A stretch of 64,000 nt of DNA from Hahella sp. CCB-MM4 (GCF_002260525.1 NZ_MRYI01000140.1:1-64000), one strand, 5' to 3'. Positions 34,501 to 43,442 are shown, counted from the first letter of the stretch. Translations and numbers: made by a program. Notes: generated by a model from the sequence alone, not told the origin.

Positions 34501-35125
34501 ATTTCAAACTCTGGTTCTGTAAACCTCCCCTAATATAAGGCCGAATATTCTCTATTGCTCTGGAAACATATTCATCCTTCTCGCCGACTGGTGCCACATA
34601 ATGTAATGCGTCTCTAGCAGCGTCTTCGCCTTCCATACGAGCAATTATCCACGTGGCCAGATATTGTGATGCAAAACAGCCGCCGGCAGTGGCAATGTTT
34701 CCAGATGCATAAAAGGGCTGGCTCAAGACTTCAACACCTGCCTCCTGCACCCAAGGCTTGGTTGTCAGATCGGTACATGCCGGAATATTGGCAAGCAGTC
34801 CCAGTTTCGCAAGCACAAGTGCACCGGAGCATTGCGCTCCAATCAGCTGTCGCTTGGGATCCAAGTTCAGAGCAGACATAATCGTCGGATCATTGACGAT
34901 TTCGCGTGTCTTGATACCGCTTCCAATAATCACTGCATCAGCAGAAGCTGCTTCCGACAAACTTGACTGAGCATGTACAGTCACCCCGTTCATTGAGGTA
35001 ACGGTGCTTTCTGGGCAACAGAGAGTAACCTTCCAATCCGGCTTCTTGATCCGGTTGAGAATTCCGAGCGCAACGAGTGAATCGAGTTCGTTAAAGCCTT
35101 GGAACGTTAGAATTGAGATATGCAT
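34499..35125 (-). CDS. DJ-1/PfpI-family protein
   Basis: 208 residues from ATG 35125 (GGAG upstream); a longer start at 35167 is in frame. Class I glutamine amidotransferase-like fold: MHISILTFQGFNELD at the start, then nucleophile elbow GAQCSGALVLA with Cys at about residue 106 and an AGGCFASQYLATW segment. Members act as isonitrile hydratases, glyoxalases or transcription-linked sensors; the absence of a C-terminal AraC HTH makes it a stand-alone enzyme. Substrate unknown. Confidence 0.8.
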   Translation of the reverse strand: MHISILTFQGFNELDSLVALGILNRIKKPDWKVTLCCPESTVTSMNGVTVHAQSSLSEAASADAVIIGSGIKTREIVNDPTIMSALNLDPKRQLIGAQCSGALVLAKLGLLANIPACTDLTTKPWVQEAGVEVLSQPFYASGNIATAGGCFASQYLATWIIARMEGEDAARDALHYVAPVGEKDEYVSRAIENIRPYIRGGLQNQSLK

Positions 35126-35406
35126 TTTGTTAACTCCGATTAGATCGAGTTGGGGTTTAACAGACACCTGAACTGGCCCAAAGAATATTTCTTAACATTC
35201 AGCCTCTCCTTAACAGATATTTCATTACTGTCCCGCAGCGGAAATATCGTGGCTTTAAGCTGATAATATGTTTTTCTACCCTGTTTATGCTTGATCTCTC
35301 AAATAGCCATATCAAAAGTTGTACTTTATCACCCCACCCTATAGGCTGGCCCGTCTACCTGACTATATGTTAGCTCTGTTATTCCGATGTATGAAAGGAG
35401 ATGTAA

Positions 35407-37518
35407 ATGACGGGATTGCCTGCTTCCAATTTTACACGTTTGACTATTCCGATATTCGCCACTTTGTACCTAACTGCTTGTGGAGGAGGAGGCGGCGGAA
35501 GTAGTGGTGGTGATAACAATGACAGTTCGTCATCCCCCACATATAGCGTTGGAGGCAATGTTCACGGGTTAAACGGCACCTTGGTGTTACAGAACAATGA
35601 TGGCGACGATCTTGAGCTGACCACCAATGGGGAGTTCAAATTTAGTACTGAAGTGTCTAAAGGCGATATTTACCGCGTTAGCACATTGAATCAACCGGCT
35701 GACCAAACCTGTGTAATTGGCAGTTCAGAAGGTACTGCTGCGGACAATGTGGACAATGTCGATATCGCTTGCTTTAGCGATTCACCTATTGGCAGCTATG
35801 GCATCGGACAACCCTTACAGGTGGCGCTACAAGGGAACTACGCATATCTTGCTGTAAAAGGCGGACTGCAAGTCATGGACATATCCAACCCATCTGTGCC
35901 AGCTAAGACAGCTTTCTTCGATACCGCAGGCACTGCACATGACGTTGCTATTAGTGGTAGCTATGCCTATGTCGCTGACTATTCTAACGGTTTAGTAATA
36001 GTTGACATAACTGACCCAACCAACCCCATTGAGGTAGGCAGCTATAACACATCAGGAGAGTCTTACGGCGTTACAATCAATGGTAACTATGCCTATGTGG
36101 CAGATCGGCTTGAAGGCTTGAAAGTGATTGATATCAGCAATCCCTCAGAACCCACCCTCGCTGGTAGCTACGACACTTCAGGCATCTCTCAGAAAGTAGT
36201 AGTCAATGGCAACTATGCATATATAGCGGACTACAATATGGGCTTGGTGGTGGTCGATATCAGCAACCCCACCGCACCTATCGCTATCGGAAGTTATGAC
36301 ACAGAAGGCTCCGCCCACGGTATCGCCGTCAGTGGCAACTATGCCTATGTAGCAGACTACAACAAGGGCTTACTAATCCTCGATATCAGTGACCCAACGA
36401 CTCCAAGTCCCGCAGGAACTTACGATACAACTGGTTACGCATATGACGTTGCGACTAATGGCAACTATGCATACGTAGCGGATGGATTAAATGGCTTAGT
36501 TGCGCTTGATATCAGTAATCCTACGGCACCCACAGAAGAGAGCAGCTACGACACTACAAGTAATGCTTTTGGTGTTGCTATTGGTGGTAACTATGCCTAC
36601 GTGGCAGACTTCAATGGTGGCTTTGCGGTTGTAGATATAAGCGAACCAAGTGCTCTTTTGCAAACTGGCATATACGAGACGATAGGTGATCCCACAGATG
36701 TTGTCACCAGTGGTAACTATGCTTATGTAACTGATGGTGAGAACGGCCTTCAGATAGTTGACGTTAGCAACCCCGGTGCGCCCACTAAGGTAGCCAATTA
36801 CAAAACTACCGGCTACGCTCTTGGAGTTGGCATTAGGGATAACTATGCTTATGTAGCTGATTTCAGTAGAGGTCTTGCTGTCATCGATATTACTAATCCG
36901 TACTCTCCTAGTCTAGCCGGCAGTTACGACACTTCTGGAGTTGCTCGTGGTATTGCAGTGAGCGGCAACTATGCCTATGTAGCAGACTACAACAAGGGCT
37001 TACAGATCCTCGATATCAGTGACCCGACGGCTCCAAGCCCCGTAGGAAGTTACGATACGACTGGTTACGCCTATGGCGTTGCTACTAAGGGCAACTATGC
37101 ATACGTAGCAGATGGAACAAATGGCTTGGTGGTGATTGATATAAGTGATCCAACCACTCCCACCGAGACGGGCGGCTACGACACATCTGGTAATGCCTAC
37201 AGCATTTTCCTAAGTGGCGATTACGCTTACATGGCAGATGGAAACAAGGGATTGTTAGTAATCGATATCGCTGAGCCCTCTGCCCCAGAACTTGTTGGCA
37301 GTTATAACGACAACAGCTACGCCCAAGATATCGTCGTTAATGGCAGCTTTGCGTATCTACCCGATCAAAACAATGGCCTGGTGGTGCTTGATATCACCGA
37401 TCCCACTACTCTAACTCCGGCGATTACCCTCAATACCATTGGCCAAGCCAATTCTGCTTTTATTAGCGATAGTGAGCTGTATATTGGGGCTGAGGGGTAC
37501 GGATTAGTAGTTTACTAA
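35407..37518 (+). CDS. LVIVD-repeat beta-propeller lipoprotein
   Basis: 703 residues; AAGGAGA precedes ATG 35407. Lipoprotein signal with lipobox LTAC and a Gly/Ser spacer. A small beta domain (about 48-125) is followed by thirteen repeats of 42 residues (one of 41) of the LVIVD type (GNYAYVAD..GLVVIDIS.P). They begin at residue 143 (35833) and end with half a unit; the missing half is at the front, giving fourteen blades, consistent with two seven-bladed propellers closed by the shared unit. Probably surface or outer-membrane anchored, function likely in binding. Repeats 5 and 10 are nearly identical in DNA at a distance of exactly 630 bp (five units). Confidence 0.88.
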   Translation: MTGLPASNFTRLTIPIFATLYLTACGGGGGGSSGGDNNDSSSSPTYSVGGNVHGLNGTLVLQNNDGDDLELTTNGEFKFSTEVSKGDIYRVSTLNQPADQTCVIGSSEGTAADNVDNVDIACFSDSPIGSYGIGQPLQVALQGNYAYLAVKGGLQVMDISNPSVPAKTAFFDTAGTAHDVAISGSYAYVADYSNGLVIVDITDPTNPIEVGSYNTSGESYGVTINGNYAYVADRLEGLKVIDISNPSEPTLAGSYDTSGISQKVVVNGNYAYIADYNMGLVVVDISNPTAPIAIGSYDTEGSAHGIAVSGNYAYVADYNKGLLILDISDPTTPSPAGTYDTTGYAYDVATNGNYAYVADGLNGLVALDISNPTAPTEESSYDTTSNAFGVAIGGNYAYVADFNGGFAVVDISEPSALLQTGIYETIGDPTDVVTSGNYAYVTDGENGLQIVDVSNPGAPTKVANYKTTGYALGVGIRDNYAYVADFSRGLAVIDITNPYSPSLAGSYDTSGVARGIAVSGNYAYVADYNKGLQILDISDPTAPSPVGSYDTTGYAYGVATKGNYAYVADGTNGLVVIDISDPTTPTETGGYDTSGNAYSIFLSGDYAYMADGNKGLLVIDIAEPSAPELVGSYNDNSYAQDIVVNGSFAYLPDQNNGLVVLDITDPTTLTPAITLNTIGQANSAFISDSELYIGAEGYGLVVY
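35833..37467 (+). repeat. Thirteen tandem 126-bp coding repeats
   Basis: Period 126 bp (first unit 123 bp). The copies at about 36334-36450 and 36964-37080 differ at only a few bases while other units are diverged, indicating a recent five-unit (630-bp) duplication or gene-conversion event. Confidence 0.85.
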
Positions 37519-37542
37519 GCTGTTAGTCGCTAGGTGCGATTG

Positions 37543-37574
37543 GAAAATGCCCCTCATGTAAGAGGGGTATTTTC
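37543..37574 (+). terminator. Terminator of the LVIVD lipoprotein gene
   Basis: GAAAATGCCCCTC-type arm (37543-37555) pairs with GAGGGGTATTTTC (37562-37574) with one mismatch, 6-nt loop. It reaches the stop codon of the minus-strand gene at 37575, so it may act in both directions. Confidence 0.75.
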
Positions 37575-37929
37575 CTAATCTTGTTGACCGAAGGCAGCTA
37601 ATGCGCTGTTAAGCGCTTTGACGACCCGCTCTCTTTTACTACCTTTTTTAATGTGTGCAGGTAGCCTCTCATGCCATCGCTGGACAACATCATGCTCAGC
37701 CTTCAATAAGGGCTCTTCTTTCTATTCGGGTAGACTTGTGTACTTTGGACTCGAACCACTCTGAAGCAGCCTCTATTTGAGCTACAGAGTAAAACTCAAA
37801 GTTGAAATCACAGACCTCTATAAAGTAGATCTCCCTCACCTTTCCTTCTAACTTAGGCAACCCCTGTAAGGCTCCTATTGGCAGCTTATGTGATGGAAAA
37901 GGTGACGTTTCTTTCCAGTGCTTTGACAT
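37575..37929 (-). pseudogene. Frameshifted gene of about 118 codons, unknown function
   Basis: From ATG 37929 one frame reads 77 residues (MSKHWKETSPFPSHKLPIGA at the start) to a stop at 37696-37698. In the next frame, coding-like sequence continues (KEEPLLKAEHDVVQRWHERL, then PAHIKKGSKRERVVKALNSA) to TAG at 37575-37577. The switch lies in the A/G-rich run at about 37712-37726 and one extra base explains it. Either the gene is inactivated, or a programmed frameshift or an assembly error is present. The intact form would be a soluble protein with a charged C-terminal helix pair. It lies 126 bp downstream of the nuclease-like gene. Confidence 0.65.
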
Positions 37930-38055
37930 TGTTAATGCTTTGCTGAATTAGTTGTATCTGATGAGAAACTTTGGACCTGATTTTCCCGGCAATATACTTT
38001 TTATTTTCATCAATAGTCCTTGAATATAAGTAAGCTACGGAACTTTGCAGCCTTG

Positions 38056-38700
38056 CTACACTTGAACACCTTGCGTTTCTAAAAACCAAAATTCTCCGTG
38101 TTTCACCCAATTTAGTACATAAGTCATGCCGAGTCTTATATCGATTGTTTTTCCGCCGATTGGCGTGTTTAGGGTTATAGGGCCAAAAACAGCTCCATTT
38201 GAAATATCGTAATCCCAACACTTTGCTTTTTTATTTTTTGGTTGCACTAACCGAGACAATTCATTCATTACGAGAGAAACGCCCTCTTGAGCAATCCCAC
38301 ATGATACATACTGCTCGAGAAGGTAAAAATCTTCATATACGTCCTTCATAAAAATGTCGGTTGCTCCTCTATTGCCATTAGATGCTGACAATGTGCGGTA
38401 GCATTTCATCTCAATTGCTATCTTATGGTATTCATGGCCGTTTCCTTTACCGCTAAATGTTAGGTCTATTTCTCTACTTCGGCCGTTTATTATCCCATTG
38501 CTTTCTAACTCGATTTCAAACTTCTCGTTTTCGTGAAACGTTATGAAGGGCAACAATTGTTGAAGTATATGCGCATATTGGAGCTGCATTGATGCTTCTT
38601 TGTTAATAGGAATCAAGCCGTTTCCCACTTTCCTTGAGAATACTCTCCAACTGTAAGATACCGCTGCTCTCATCCGTTCTGAAAGTTCTTTAGATTCCAT
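38056..38700 (-). CDS. PD-(D/E)XK-type nuclease-like protein
   Basis: 214 residues. A helical N-terminus (residues 1-60) is followed by a core with EIELES, then REIDLTFSGKG and HKIAIEMKCYR: the E...D...E-x-K spacing is that of the PD-(D/E)XK nuclease fold (D in EIDL, ExK in EMK). The rest is mixed alpha/beta (FMKDVYEDFYLLEQYV; SLVMNELSRLVQPKNKKAK; LNTPIGGKTIDIRL). Such cores occur in restriction enzymes and repair nucleases. No methyltransferase is adjacent. It sits beside a frameshifted gene and close to a toxin locus, so a defence role is possible but unproven. Confidence 0.6.
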   Translation of the reverse strand: MESKELSERMRAAVSYSWRVFSRKVGNGLIPINKEASMQLQYAHILQQLLPFITFHENEKFEIELESNGIINGRSREIDLTFSGKGNGHEYHKIAIEMKCYRTLSASNGNRGATDIFMKDVYEDFYLLEQYVSCGIAQEGVSLVMNELSRLVQPKNKKAKCWDYDISNGAVFGPITLNTPIGGKTIDIRLGMTYVLNWVKHGEFWFLETQGVQV

Positions 38701-38921
38701 TGTAATTGGTCATTCCTTTTACCGTGACTTCCGATACCGAATTGAACATAAGTTGCCTATGAATAGAAGAGGATAAAGTGAACTCATCCTCATCCACTCA
38801 ACTTGCATAAAAATATAGTAGCTGCATACCGCAATGCAGACATTGCTCAATTAAGCAGTCAAGCAAGTACCCGGCTAGTCAGGAAGCTTCAAAGAAGGGA
38901 AATGGATCTTAGAATGCACCC

Positions 38922-39248
38922 TCAGGGCGCAGCGGAACGCTGCTGATGAGACTCCGGATTAAAGTTCTTGGAAAGATAATCCAGTATTAGCTCTCTCATC
39001 GCCGGGTCGAGTTCAGGCATGCCCTGCTCTTCCTGCATCCAGGTCAGGGTTTCGTTCCAGCTTTCGCGGGTTAAGCCTTGTTGTTTTACCAACGCCAGGG
39101 AGTGACAGGCGCTGCATAGGCCGCCTGCTTCCATCGAGCCGGGGCCAGGTGGCCAGTCTGCGCCAAACGGACTTTCTTCCGCGTTGACGGTGCTGCTGAG
39201 TACAACAGGTGCTAGAAATACCAGAATACGGCGTATTGCAGTTCTCAT
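38922..39248 (-). CDS. Sulfite dehydrogenase cytochrome c subunit (SorB-like)
   Basis: 108 residues from ATG 39248, with a signal peptide (RRILVFLAPVVLSSTVNA). One haem motif CSACH (about residue 41) and a Met-containing segment MQEEQGMPELDP as likely axial ligand region. It is a small monohaem cytochrome encoded directly after the molybdenum enzyme, the arrangement of SorAB sulfite:cytochrome c oxidoreductases, and would receive electrons from the Mo centre and pass them to the respiratory chain. Confidence 0.8.
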   Translation of the reverse strand: MRTAIRRILVFLAPVVLSSTVNAEESPFGADWPPGPGSMEAGGLCSACHSLALVKQQGLTRESWNETLTWMQEEQGMPELDPAMRELILDYLSKNFNPESHQQRSAAP

Positions 39249-39296
39249 GCGCCCACCTCTTTTTACTTTTATGTATGACAAAACTATGAACGACAA

Positions 39297-39334
39297 ATCG
39301 ACGAAGTGGTGATTCTTCCAGCCACCTCGTCGAT
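39297..39334 (-). other. Hairpin between the two sulfite dehydrogenase genes
   Basis: ATCGACGAAGTGG (39297-39309) pairs with CCACCTCGTCGAT (39322-39334) with 12 of 13 pairs. It lacks a T tract, so it is more likely an mRNA-stability or partial-termination element setting the ratio of the two products than a full terminator. Confidence 0.6.
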
Positions 39335-39359
39335 ACTAAGAATGCTCCGATTTCAGGAA

Positions 39360-40676
39360 TCAGGCATCAACCATCACGGCAATACGGTGCATGCTATTGT
39401 TCAGGTAGCCTTTCGGATTCCAGTTGACGGCAAACGGCTGCATATTGCCTTTATCATCAGTCGCCCTTGCCCAAATTTCATAATATCCCTTGGTTGGGAA
39501 GGTAACTTCCGCATACCACTCCTGCCAGGAATATGGATTGGGTGGCGCTTTCAGATCGGCTTGAATCCAGGTGACGCCGAAGTCGTAGGAGATATCCATC
39601 CGTTTAACCACGTTATCTCCTGCCCACGCATGACCGTGAACTTTCAACGTTCTGGTTTTGATGGTCTGGTTGGTCTGTGGCGTGGTGATCAGAGACTTCA
39701 CCGGCATGGACTCAATGATTTTGTAGTCCTCATTCTCCACATGGGTTCCCGGAGCTACAGGGAACTTCGGCACCCGATAGGAGGAACCGGTCATTTTGGG
39801 GCCGTCGTGCACGACATCACGCAGCTGAATCCGTTGCAACCACTTTTGCGAAGTGGAACCAGGCCAGCCGGGACAGATGGTTCTGACCGGGAATCCGTGC
39901 AATGCAGGGAGATCTTCACCGTTCATGGCGTAAGCGATAATCGAATGAGGATCCATCGCCTTGGAAATGGGAACACCGCGGGAAATTGGCAGTTTATTCG
40001 GATCACCGGACAAGTGACCGTCCATACTGTAATGGGCAGTATATATCGCGGATGGTTTCACCCCGGCGGCTTCCAGAAGATCCTTGTAACGCACCCCTGT
40101 CCACTCGGAATTCCCTATGGCTCCAACTGTCCATTGATTGCCTTTGGCCGGTGGATTAAAGGCTGCTCGACCATTGCCGCCGCATTCCACCTGTAACTTC
40201 AGGGTCACGGGTTTGAACTTGCTCTTAAGTTCATCCAACGTGAACTGCAGGACGTTATTCACCTCACCATCAATGGTTAATTTCCAGTCCGATACATCTT
40301 TGGTATAGGCGATTTCAGGAACCACGCCATTGTTACGAACGAAATGACGGCTGGTTGGAGTGACAGCATCATCAAGAAGATGAGGAGGTGTTTCCGCATT
40401 GACCGGGCGATCATTCAGGAGCGTCAGACCATCCTTACCGGCAAACAGACCCAGTTCTGTTTCTTCAGCCATGGCCGCCGGGATCAGACCGGAGGGGAAA
40501 TTACGATGGAAAGGTATTGCCATTCCCAGCATCGCTCCCATCGCTCCCAGGCCGGCACCTTTTAAAAATCCCCTTCTGTTTGGATTCGCCCGTCTTCCAA
40601 ACACAAGATAATCCGCGCGTTCCGGATCTTCTGCATAAAGTTCATATAGCCCTCTTTCTTTTTTATCGTTCGTCAT
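39360..40676 (-). CDS. Molybdopterin sulfite dehydrogenase catalytic subunit (SorA-like)
   Basis: 438 residues. A Tat signal with twin arginine RRGFLKGAG near residue 33 shows export of the folded Mo enzyme to the periplasm. The sulfite oxidase fold follows: Mo-ligand Cys in LQVECGGNGRAAF (about residue 165), substrate/cofactor residues in GVRYKDLLEAAGV and GFPVRTICPGWPG, and a C-terminal dimerisation domain (GHAWAGDNVVKRMDIS). It oxidises sulfite to sulfate. Its cytochrome partner follows 63 bp downstream and a secreted rhodanese gene lies 120 bp upstream, consistent with a periplasmic sulfur-oxidation unit. Confidence 0.88.
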   Translation of the reverse strand: MTNDKKERGLYELYAEDPERADYLVFGRRANPNRRGFLKGAGLGAMGAMLGMAIPFHRNFPSGLIPAAMAEETELGLFAGKDGLTLLNDRPVNAETPPHLLDDAVTPTSRHFVRNNGVVPEIAYTKDVSDWKLTIDGEVNNVLQFTLDELKSKFKPVTLKLQVECGGNGRAAFNPPAKGNQWTVGAIGNSEWTGVRYKDLLEAAGVKPSAIYTAHYSMDGHLSGDPNKLPISRGVPISKAMDPHSIIAYAMNGEDLPALHGFPVRTICPGWPGSTSQKWLQRIQLRDVVHDGPKMTGSSYRVPKFPVAPGTHVENEDYKIIESMPVKSLITTPQTNQTIKTRTLKVHGHAWAGDNVVKRMDISYDFGVTWIQADLKAPPNPYSWQEWYAEVTFPTKGYYEIWARATDDKGNMQPFAVNWNPKGYLNNSMHRIAVMVDA

Positions 40677-40795
40677 GGTAGTTCCTCTCTTTTTTTATTT
40701 CCTTTTTCAAGGATGTTTTTAACAACCGGAAACTTTGAATATACATAGAGCCAAAAGGTATATACGACTTGCCTCATCCTCTGGCTCAGCGTCAT

Positions 40796-41584
40796 TTACA
40801 ATGTCTTGAAATACTCGTCGATTCCCCCGGCCATGAAGAAATATGAAGGTACCTGTTGTTTTTCCAGGTAATACTGCAGCCACCTGACCTGCTTACCCGC
40901 TTGATCATAAATGAGCAAGGGAACTCCGCGTTTTTTGGCCTGACTGATGTAGCGATCAATCAAATCGGGCCGATCGAGTGATGCCCGTCTTTCCCGCATA
41001 TAAAAAATAGAAATGCCATCCCGCTGTTGTTTATCCCTAACATCCAGAACGATGCCGTTTGTCTGCAGGATCTTTTCTTCGAATTCCGGAATGGAGATGG
41101 AGTGGGACAGTAATTTGTCTTTTCCGATCAAACGCGACGGATCACCCAACACCTCACCAAACAGGTAGGTGTCGTTGGGATAGGCCTTGGCAAAATCAAA
41201 AACACCGGCATCGTATACGACGATGTCATTGATATGATATTTCCTGCATTTGGAGGCGGCTTTGTATGATTTGAGACAGGTCTTACCGTTGCAGTACAGC
41301 GCCAGTTTTTTGTCTTTATGCATTCCCTGAAGAATCTTCATATCATCGATGAAGGTATCCGATGTCAGAGAGATATTAACGGCACCTTTGATATGCAGCG
41401 TGTTGTACTCGTAGTCCGTCCGGACATCTACGGCCACAATCTTTTCCTCATTCAACTTCTGATAGAAGTCTTGGAGCTCAATGTATTCCACAGCCGGATA
41501 CTGGCGTCGTCCGGGGAATTCTTCTTCTGCCTGTGCGGAAAGTGCAAGAAGCGTAAGCGCAAACAGAGCGATGACTTGTCTCAT
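40796..41584 (-). CDS. Exported rhodanese-domain protein
   Basis: 262 residues from ATG 41584 (AGGGGA site; a clean signal peptide MRQVIALFALTLLALSAQA). Alternative in-frame starts at 41659 (also with AAAGGA) and 41740 would make an unusually long N-region. The first rhodanese domain has V-D-V-R-T-D-Y-E and the active-site loop LYCNGKTCLKS with Cys; the second half (VLDVRDKQQRDG) is a degenerate second rhodanese domain without Cys. It transfers sulfane sulfur in the periplasm. Likely cotranscribed with the sulfite dehydrogenase genes, feeding or detoxifying sulfur species that end as sulfite. Confidence 0.8.
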   Translation of the reverse strand: MRQVIALFALTLLALSAQAEEEFPGRRQYPAVEYIELQDFYQKLNEEKIVAVDVRTDYEYNTLHIKGAVNISLTSDTFIDDMKILQGMHKDKKLALYCNGKTCLKSYKAASKCRKYHINDIVVYDAGVFDFAKAYPNDTYLFGEVLGDPSRLIGKDKLLSHSISIPEFEEKILQTNGIVLDVRDKQQRDGISIFYMRERRASLDRPDLIDRYISQAKKRGVPLLIYDQAGKQVRWLQYYLEKQQVPSYFFMAGGIDEYFKTL

Positions 41585-41740
41585 CAGTCCCCTGGTTGAA
41601 TGACTTGGAAATTGGAAACTCAATTGGCGGGCCACGCGAAGTGGCGGTCGGGTAAACATCTTATGACATCCTTTGTAATTAAGCTGTTTATGTCGATTTA
41701 GATTGAAATGGGTGTTTGTTATAGCGAATAAATGTTGCAA

Positions 41741-42330
41741 AAAGATGCTGCTGAAAATTCCTCCCCTGATTATTCAAATATTCGTTTCTCTAGACCCGAC
41801 GATCACCTGTTCTTTCATTGAAGAGCAGATCTAGCGGGACGAGTAACGCGATAGTTTAAATATCGTGATAGCCCAAATAGCGTGCTAGCCCCTATGAAGT
41901 GGCTACTTAGGGACGGAATTCGTGGGGGGACATTTCAGGTTTCGTTGAACCTGGTTTGGGTGTATTGATGAGAAGTGAAGTGGTGAGAATTCTATCCATG
42001 GGAAAGTCCATCTTGTTCCTCTTTATCCATTTTAGAAGTTTCGTACGCTCAGGCATGAAAGCGACCACAATCGCTATCGCATTCCAAGTATGCGACAAAC
42101 AATTCCGAATCAGCCTTTAAGTGCCTTCTTCTAACGATTCAATTCCGTGGGACACATTAATAAAGCAATTGGGTGTTACAGATCAACCGAAATCTCCGGT
42201 TTTCTTCGAATAAATAACATAAATCAATTTTTTTGCCCGCAGCGCTAACCAAACGCCTGTTAAAGCGATTCCGTATCACTTTTCTCTAACGGCTTAGCGA
42301 ACCTGCCAGTCAGTCACGATCATAGCCATG
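41741..42330. other. 590-bp gap with short repeats and a possible REP-type relic
   Basis: No supported gene. Degenerate copies of a GATAG-containing repeat of about 19 bp occur at about 41848-41890. Two similar motifs, AATTCGTGGGGGGACATTT (about 41921-41939) and AATTCCGTGGGACACATTA (about 42142-42160), bracket 200 bp containing a 63-codon minus frame (41907-42098). The motifs recall ends associated with Y1/REP transposases, but no transposase motif survives. Confidence 0.3.
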
Positions 42331-42350
42331 TCAGTCACCATCATAGCCAT
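42309..42350. repeat. 21-bp duplication across a stop codon
   Basis: Two near-identical 21-bp units (42309-42329 and 42330-42350), each containing ATCATAGCCAT. The second covers the last codons and stop of the DUF3775 gene and the first lies just after it. Confidence 0.75.
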
Positions 42351-42714
42351 GAATATAGAGACCTTCGCTAAGATGGTCAGCCAACATTGGATGTGCCAGT
42401 AGGTACTCCGCAGTATTTCCTGACCAGTTTTCCTCTGCTTCGGTGAGTGCCTGTTTCCACTCCTCCAGGTCGAAATCATTTCTTCCGAGCCACATGAGAG
42501 CCACCACTTCCTGCTGCTGGTCGGGATCAAGATCGCTGATGATGGACTGAAACTCCCTGACACTCTGGTCACCGCTATGGTCCGCCAATACCTGCATGGC
42601 CCAATCGTCGGAGGAATCGGGGGTATCATCGGGAAATACGACGCCTTCCTTGGCATGAAATTCCTGGGCGAGTTGAATAAGTCTGCGAATGATTTCAGGG
42701 TTGATATCGAGCAT
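42331..42714 (-). CDS. DUF3775-family protein
   Basis: 127 residues, acidic and helical. Sequence features of the family: VLADHSGDQSVREFQSIISD, ALMWLGRNDFDLEEW and the ending TAEYLLAHPMLADHLSEGL. Function unknown. It follows the cupredoxin gene by about 100 bp on the same strand, at the end of the copper operon, and may be read through. A longer overlapping frame (42294-42746) in another phase lacks family features and is a shadow. Confidence 0.7.
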   Translation of the reverse strand: MLDINPEIIRRLIQLAQEFHAKEGVVFPDDTPDSSDDWAMQVLADHSGDQSVREFQSIISDLDPDQQQEVVALMWLGRNDFDLEEWKQALTEAEENWSGNTAEYLLAHPMLADHLSEGLYIHGYDGD

Positions 42715-42815
42715 GACAGACTCCTCTTTCGGGGACGCCTGTTCATTTTATCGCCAAATCAAGGCAATACCCTATTGGTTTTTGCATATCCACTCGTTTT
42801 CGCCGTACTGACAGA

Positions 42816-43385
42816 TTATTCCACGAAGGAAACCAGTTTGTGCATTCCAGCCTCGTAATGGCCTGGGATGTTGCAAGCCACCTGAACCTGCCAGGCTTCT
42901 TCAAATGTCCAGATTAACTCTTTGGTTTCACCGGGTTTTAATGTAATGGCATTACCTCCGGCGGCATGCACCATGCCAGGGTTCTGCATCATCATTGCAC
43001 CGTGTTCCACATGTTCATCTTTGGTGCCAATGGCAAATTCATGTTCAACATGTCCATTGTTCGTCACCACAAATTTAATGGTTTCACCGTCCTTTACCTG
43101 CAACGGCTGGTCGAGATAGAAAATCATCGTATCGTCAGCCGTGACTTCGATGGTTTTATCAACTTCCCCCCGGATCCCAGGCTTTCCGGCCAAAGTGTCC
43201 ATATGGCCTCCATGATGGTGTTCGCCGTGCCCCTGGGCGGAGCTATCCTCTACCGCCACAACATTCTCCTGATGCTGGTGGGATTCCTGATGGTCTGAAC
43301 TCGCCGCTGCATTCATGCTGGCAACCAGTGTCAGGCTGGTTGCCAGAGAAGAACCAACAAGAATTGAAACCAGTGTACTCTTCAT
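42816..43385 (-). CDS. CopI-like periplasmic cupredoxin
   Basis: 189 residues: signal peptide (first 28), a His-rich linker (HQESHQHQEN; HGEHHHGGHMD), then a cupredoxin beta barrel with copper ligands: H in HVEHEFAIG, and C/H/M in VACNIPGHYEAGM (type 1 site C-x4-H-x4-M). Such proteins, often called CopI, protect the periplasm from Cu(I)/Cu(II). It sits directly downstream of the cusCBFA genes and the PII-like gene, matching its expected role in copper resistance. Confidence 0.85.
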   Translation of the reverse strand: MKSTLVSILVGSSLATSLTLVASMNAAASSDHQESHQHQENVVAVEDSSAQGHGEHHHGGHMDTLAGKPGIRGEVDKTIEVTADDTMIFYLDQPLQVKDGETIKFVVTNNGHVEHEFAIGTKDEHVEHGAMMMQNPGMVHAAGGNAITLKPGETKELIWTFEEAWQVQVACNIPGHYEAGMHKLVSFVE

Positions 43386-43442
43386 TAAGAAACTCCTTTA
43401 AGTATTATGTATATAGTATTGTTATATCTAGTTTTTTAACTC

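Noticed and set aside
39306-40196. 296-codon plus-strand open frame
   Set aside because: Antisense to the sulfite dehydrogenase gene with Tat signal and Mo-ligand motif; composition reflects the opposite strand.
42294-42746. 150-codon minus-strand frame overlapping the DUF3775 gene
   Set aside because: The other frame (42331-42714) carries the family pattern; this one is rich in Arg/Ser/Pro without motifs and ends in the duplicated repeat.
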